Origin: Hsuehochloa calcarea
Taxonomy: Eukaryota > Streptophyta > Magnoliopsida > Poales > Poaceae
Reading direction: 5' to 3'
DNA length: 64,000 bases
NCBI GenBank assembly: GCA_036346395.1
Contig: CM070596.1
Coordinates: 3,162,001 to 3,226,000 of the forward strand
Both the position numbers and the translations under genes were made by a program. Numbering within the stretch: position 1 is the first letter of the stretch; the number at the start of each line of letters is the position of its first letter. A model generated the notes under the pieces. That model was not told where the DNA came from, did not search any database, and saw only the letters and a program-made list of their open reading frames with translations. Below are positions 60,882-64,000 of this stretch, piece after piece.

Positions 60882-63710
60882 TCAGCCAGTGTTCTCTAGT
60901 ACATAAAAGTCATCATTCTGCTGCTGTTTATGCTCATATATGTTGCCTCTTTGACCCCATCCTGTCCGCACTCTCTTGGTAATTTTCATAATTGTGCGAG
61001 CACTGTCATCTCTGTGCATCAACAACGAAGTAAGTCATTGCAACTCAAGTCCAAGAAACGAAAAAAGAAAGTGAAGACCCAATTTTCTTGCTAGAATAGC
61101 TTGCCTTTCTAAGTTCTAAGTACATATGCTTTGAATTAATTAGTTTTGAAACACTAAATTATATTCTAAGCATTGCAGAAAACTTGCATGCAAATAAACA
61201 AAAGAAGAATCTCACAAACACAGCACAAGCGGACCATGATAATACCTGTGCAAAAGAGCATGCCAATCATTTTCAGTACACTTGTCCCGCTCATGTTTTC
61301 TGCTTTTCGGGGTAATCACACCAGCAACAGTTGCAAGACCATCATCACGTTCTACCATTTCCATCATTTTTTCTGACAGTGTATCAGCATCCTGCTTCTT
61401 TCCCCTTTCACTAAATGCATCTATTACTGGCATGAATGCTGCTGGATCAAATGAATACCCTTTAGCTATTAACAACTTGAGTAGGCTATGTGCATGATCC
61501 AATTCACCAACTTCGCAAAGCCCCACAATTATCTGCTTATATGGGAAACTCTGGATAGAAATTCTCATTTCAAGTGCTGTTTCTAGAATCTTCTTGGCTT
61601 CTATCCATCTACCATAAGTAGAGAATTCAGTGCACATTAAGATATAGAGCACTTCCTTCTGAGCACATGTACTTAATGCAGTATCAAATATCATATGAGC
61701 TGCAGAGAAGTCCGTCATCTTGCAAAAAGCCTTAATCAACAATTCAAAAGAAGTTACATTAGGAACGATTTCGTTCTGTAACATTTCATCTAAAAGAGGC
61801 ATAGCCTTGTTCACCATTCCTCGTTCGCAAAAGGACTTTATTAGACTATTGTAGGTCCTGACATTAGAAGAAATCCCCTTCTCCTTCATTTCATTCATCA
61901 ATTTAAGGATTTCATCTGACTTGTGTTTTTCTTGAAATCCCCAAATCAACAAGTTGTATGTCCTTGTGCTTGGGTTGCAACCTTTCTTTTCCATGTCCCT
62001 CAGAACCTTAGTAGCCAAAGAAGTCTTTCCATGCTTGCAATACTCGTGAATAAAGGTATCATATATAACTGAATCAGGGGATATATCTTTTCCTATCATC
62101 TCAAGCAATTTCTTCTTTGCATCATCAAACCTGCCTTCTTTGCACAATGCGCTGATCAGAGTAGAGTAAGTCATTCGGTCAGGAAGACATTTTTGACTGC
62201 TGGAAGAATCACTAACTAAACTTCGGAATGAATTACCCAATCTGCCAAGAGCCAAGCTTCCTTCATTCCACATTCCATAGACAATGTCCATAGCCATATC
62301 TAATTTACCATTTCTGCATAGTCCATCAATAATGATATTGCAGCTGGCAGCATCCAAGCTACATCCTTTCTCACTCATCCTCTCTAACAACTGTTCTGCC
62401 TCTGTAGTCCTACCAGCTTTCCACAAACTCTGCAGCAGAACATTGTAGGTAAACAAATTCGGGGCACACCCCTTCCGTGCCATCTCATCAAGAATCCTAT
62501 TAGCTGCAGCAGCATTGCCCTTTGAGCAATACGCATGGAGCAAACTAGTATAAGTCACAACATCCGGTGTCATCACGCCACTCCTCACAAAATCCTCCAC
62601 TCTCCTCACATCAAACGCCTTGCCCTCCTTGCACAACCCATCGACAATAATATTATACGTATAGCTATTAGGCTGGACGCTGTCATGAGTCATCTCCCTC
62701 AGCAGCTCCTGTGCCTCTCCGACCCTCCCATTCCTCACCAAACCAGACAACCAGCGGTTGTAACTCTCGACCCTCCTCAGGAACCCACCGCACCTCATAA
62801 TATCAACCAGCAACCTCGCCTCGTCCACCATCCTGGCATCACAGAAGCCACTCAACATCACATCAAAAGTCACCTGGTCAGGCCTCGGCAGACCCCGCTC
62901 CCACTCCTCCTGCATGTCCTTGAATATCCTGTACGCGTCCAGCACCCGCCCGGCCTTGCAGAGCGCAGAGATCCTCGCATTGAACGTGACCACGTTCGGT
63001 TCGAGCCCCTGCACCCGCATCTGCTCCACCAGCCTCTCGGCCTCCTCCACCCGGCCCTCCCGGCAGAACCCCGCGACCACCGTGTTGCAGACCACCAGGT
63101 TCAACCTCGGCATTCCATCGAGAACCCCAAGCGCGTCCACACTCCTCCCGGAGCGGCAGTACCCGCGCGCCAGGATCCCGAAGCTGAACTTGTTCCTGAC
63201 GGGCATTGCGTCGAACACCCTGCGGGCGAGGTCCACGCGGCCGGCCGCGCAGAGCGCCTGGAGCAGGATGTTGCGGGTGAAGACATCCGGGGCGGCGCCG
63301 GCGAGGAGGAGATCCTTGTAAAGCGATTCGACGAGGTCGAAGCGCGAGTCGTGGAGCGCGGCGAGGAGGAGGCGGTTGTAGACGGGGGTGGGCGGCGGCG
63401 GCGCGGGGGAGAGCGCGCGCAGGGAGCGGAAGGCGGAGAGGGAGATGCAGAGAGGGAGGCGCGGGGAGGAGGAGAGGAGCGCGAGGAGGTGGGGGGAGGG
63501 GTCGGGGAGGGAGAGGAGGTGGCGGAGAAAGCATGGGAGGAGTGGGTGCGAGGAGGTGTGGGCGGCGAGGAGGCGGGAGAGGAAGGAGGTGGAGTGGGGC
63601 GGGGGAGGGGAGGCGGCGGAGGAGAGGTGGAGGAAGAGGCGGAGCGCGACGGCGGGGGAGGCGGCGTTGCGGCGGAGGAGGGCGAGGAGGTGGGAGGGGG
63701 AGGAGGACAT
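60882..63710 (-). CDS. P-class pentatricopeptide repeat (PPR) protein, AT2G17140-like
   Basis: Two exons on the minus strand: 63710-61246 (2,465 nt) and 61011-60882 (130 nt), joined at CACAG|GTATTA and TGCACAG|AGATGA, giving 864 aa. Residues 1-109 are Ser/Pro/Leu-rich with scattered Arg, suggesting an organelle presequence. From about 110 to 790 there are some twenty 35-residue PPR motifs (for example NILLQALCAAGRVDLARRVF; TYNIIVDGLCKEGKAFDVRR; TYNSLIKSFCERGMVNKAMP). P-class PPRs bind organellar RNA and affect its processing or stability. The short second exon encodes HRDDSARTIMKITKRVRTGW and ends NDDFYVLENTG, a tail I recall from AT2G17140. Ignoring the intron would give a false end at 61212. 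An in-frame ATG 58 codons upstream (63884) is possible, but 63710 starts the Ser-rich presequence. Confidence 0.88.
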
Positions 63711-64000
63711 GGGAGGGTGGCGGCCGCGGGGGGACGGCGGAGAGGGGTTTAAACCTGCCCGGCCTGGCTGTCCGGTGGGGTATACGGTGCGGTCAACGGC
63801 CCAGTCCACTGACACTGACTTGTGAGGCCGGGCATCCCCTTGTTTATTGGGGAGCGACAAGCTTCCTATCATCCACTTTCCCAACCGTTAGATTTAACTT
63901 GAATGTATTCTAGTGGTTCGATTTGACGCAATAGAGAAACTCGTCTATGCTCGATCTCGACCACTGCTAGTGCTACCACCTGAGTTTTCAGTTCAATAAA
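63711..64000. other. Upstream region of the PPR gene
   Basis: A GC-rich leader next to the start codon passes into AT-rich sequence at the window edge. No TATA box is obvious. Confidence 0.4.

Noticed and set aside
62535..63752. 405-codon plus-strand ORF opposite the PPR gene
   Set aside because: It is the antisense of a GC-rich PPR coding region; its composition (Arg/Glu/Gly-rich) follows from the complement and it has no domain.

Overview
The window looks like nuclear DNA of a grass, most likely rice (Oryza). It has GT-AG introns, GC-rich first exons, a SIAMESE-type CDK inhibitor, a P-class PPR gene and many small DNA transposons. It also carries Ty3-gypsy LTRs about 3 kb long whose primer-binding sites match initiator tRNA-Met. 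All calls come from reading the sequence; no database search was possible, so family names rest on motif recognition.

Layout. 1-1376: 3' end of a non-autonomous LTR element whose LTR abuts a host intron. 1389-11016 (minus): seven exons (2,189 codons, open at the left edge) of a huge acidic, repetitive protein of unknown function; its first intron holds a tRNA-derived SINE. 12422-13624: internally deleted Ty1-copia remnant. 14.8-18.9 kb: small DNA transposons and tandem duplications. 19363-19716 (plus): intact SIAMESE-RELATED CDK inhibitor gene. 22368-22618: small hAT-like MITE. 23403-25421 (minus): complete 2.0-kb non-autonomous LTR element with target-site duplication, primer site, a 34-bp perfect inverted repeat and a 287-codon ORF that may include captured host exon sequence. 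26252-31039 (minus): five-exon UBE3D-like (HECT_2) ubiquitin-ligase gene with a 944-bp transposon in intron 2.

34593-57012 is a nested LTR-retrotransposon block. The base is a decayed Ty3-gypsy element (LTR, PBS, gag, PR, RT, RNase H, INT, chromodomain-like tail, truncated 3' LTR). Three solo LTRs with recognisable 5-bp target duplications (36389-40702, 43863-46962, 52300-57012) and two copies of another LTR-like repeat are inserted into it. 58186-58846 (minus) is an F-box gene broken by a 5-bp duplication. 60882-63710 (minus) is a PPR gene with a small C-terminal exon behind an intron.

The host genes do not form a pathway; they are independent loci separated by transposons. I found no convincing new multi-gene system. 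The most unusual items are the acidic repeat gene with all introns in phase 0, the complete non-autonomous LTR element with a possible captured glutaredoxin start, and a shared minisatellite motif inside several giant LTRs.
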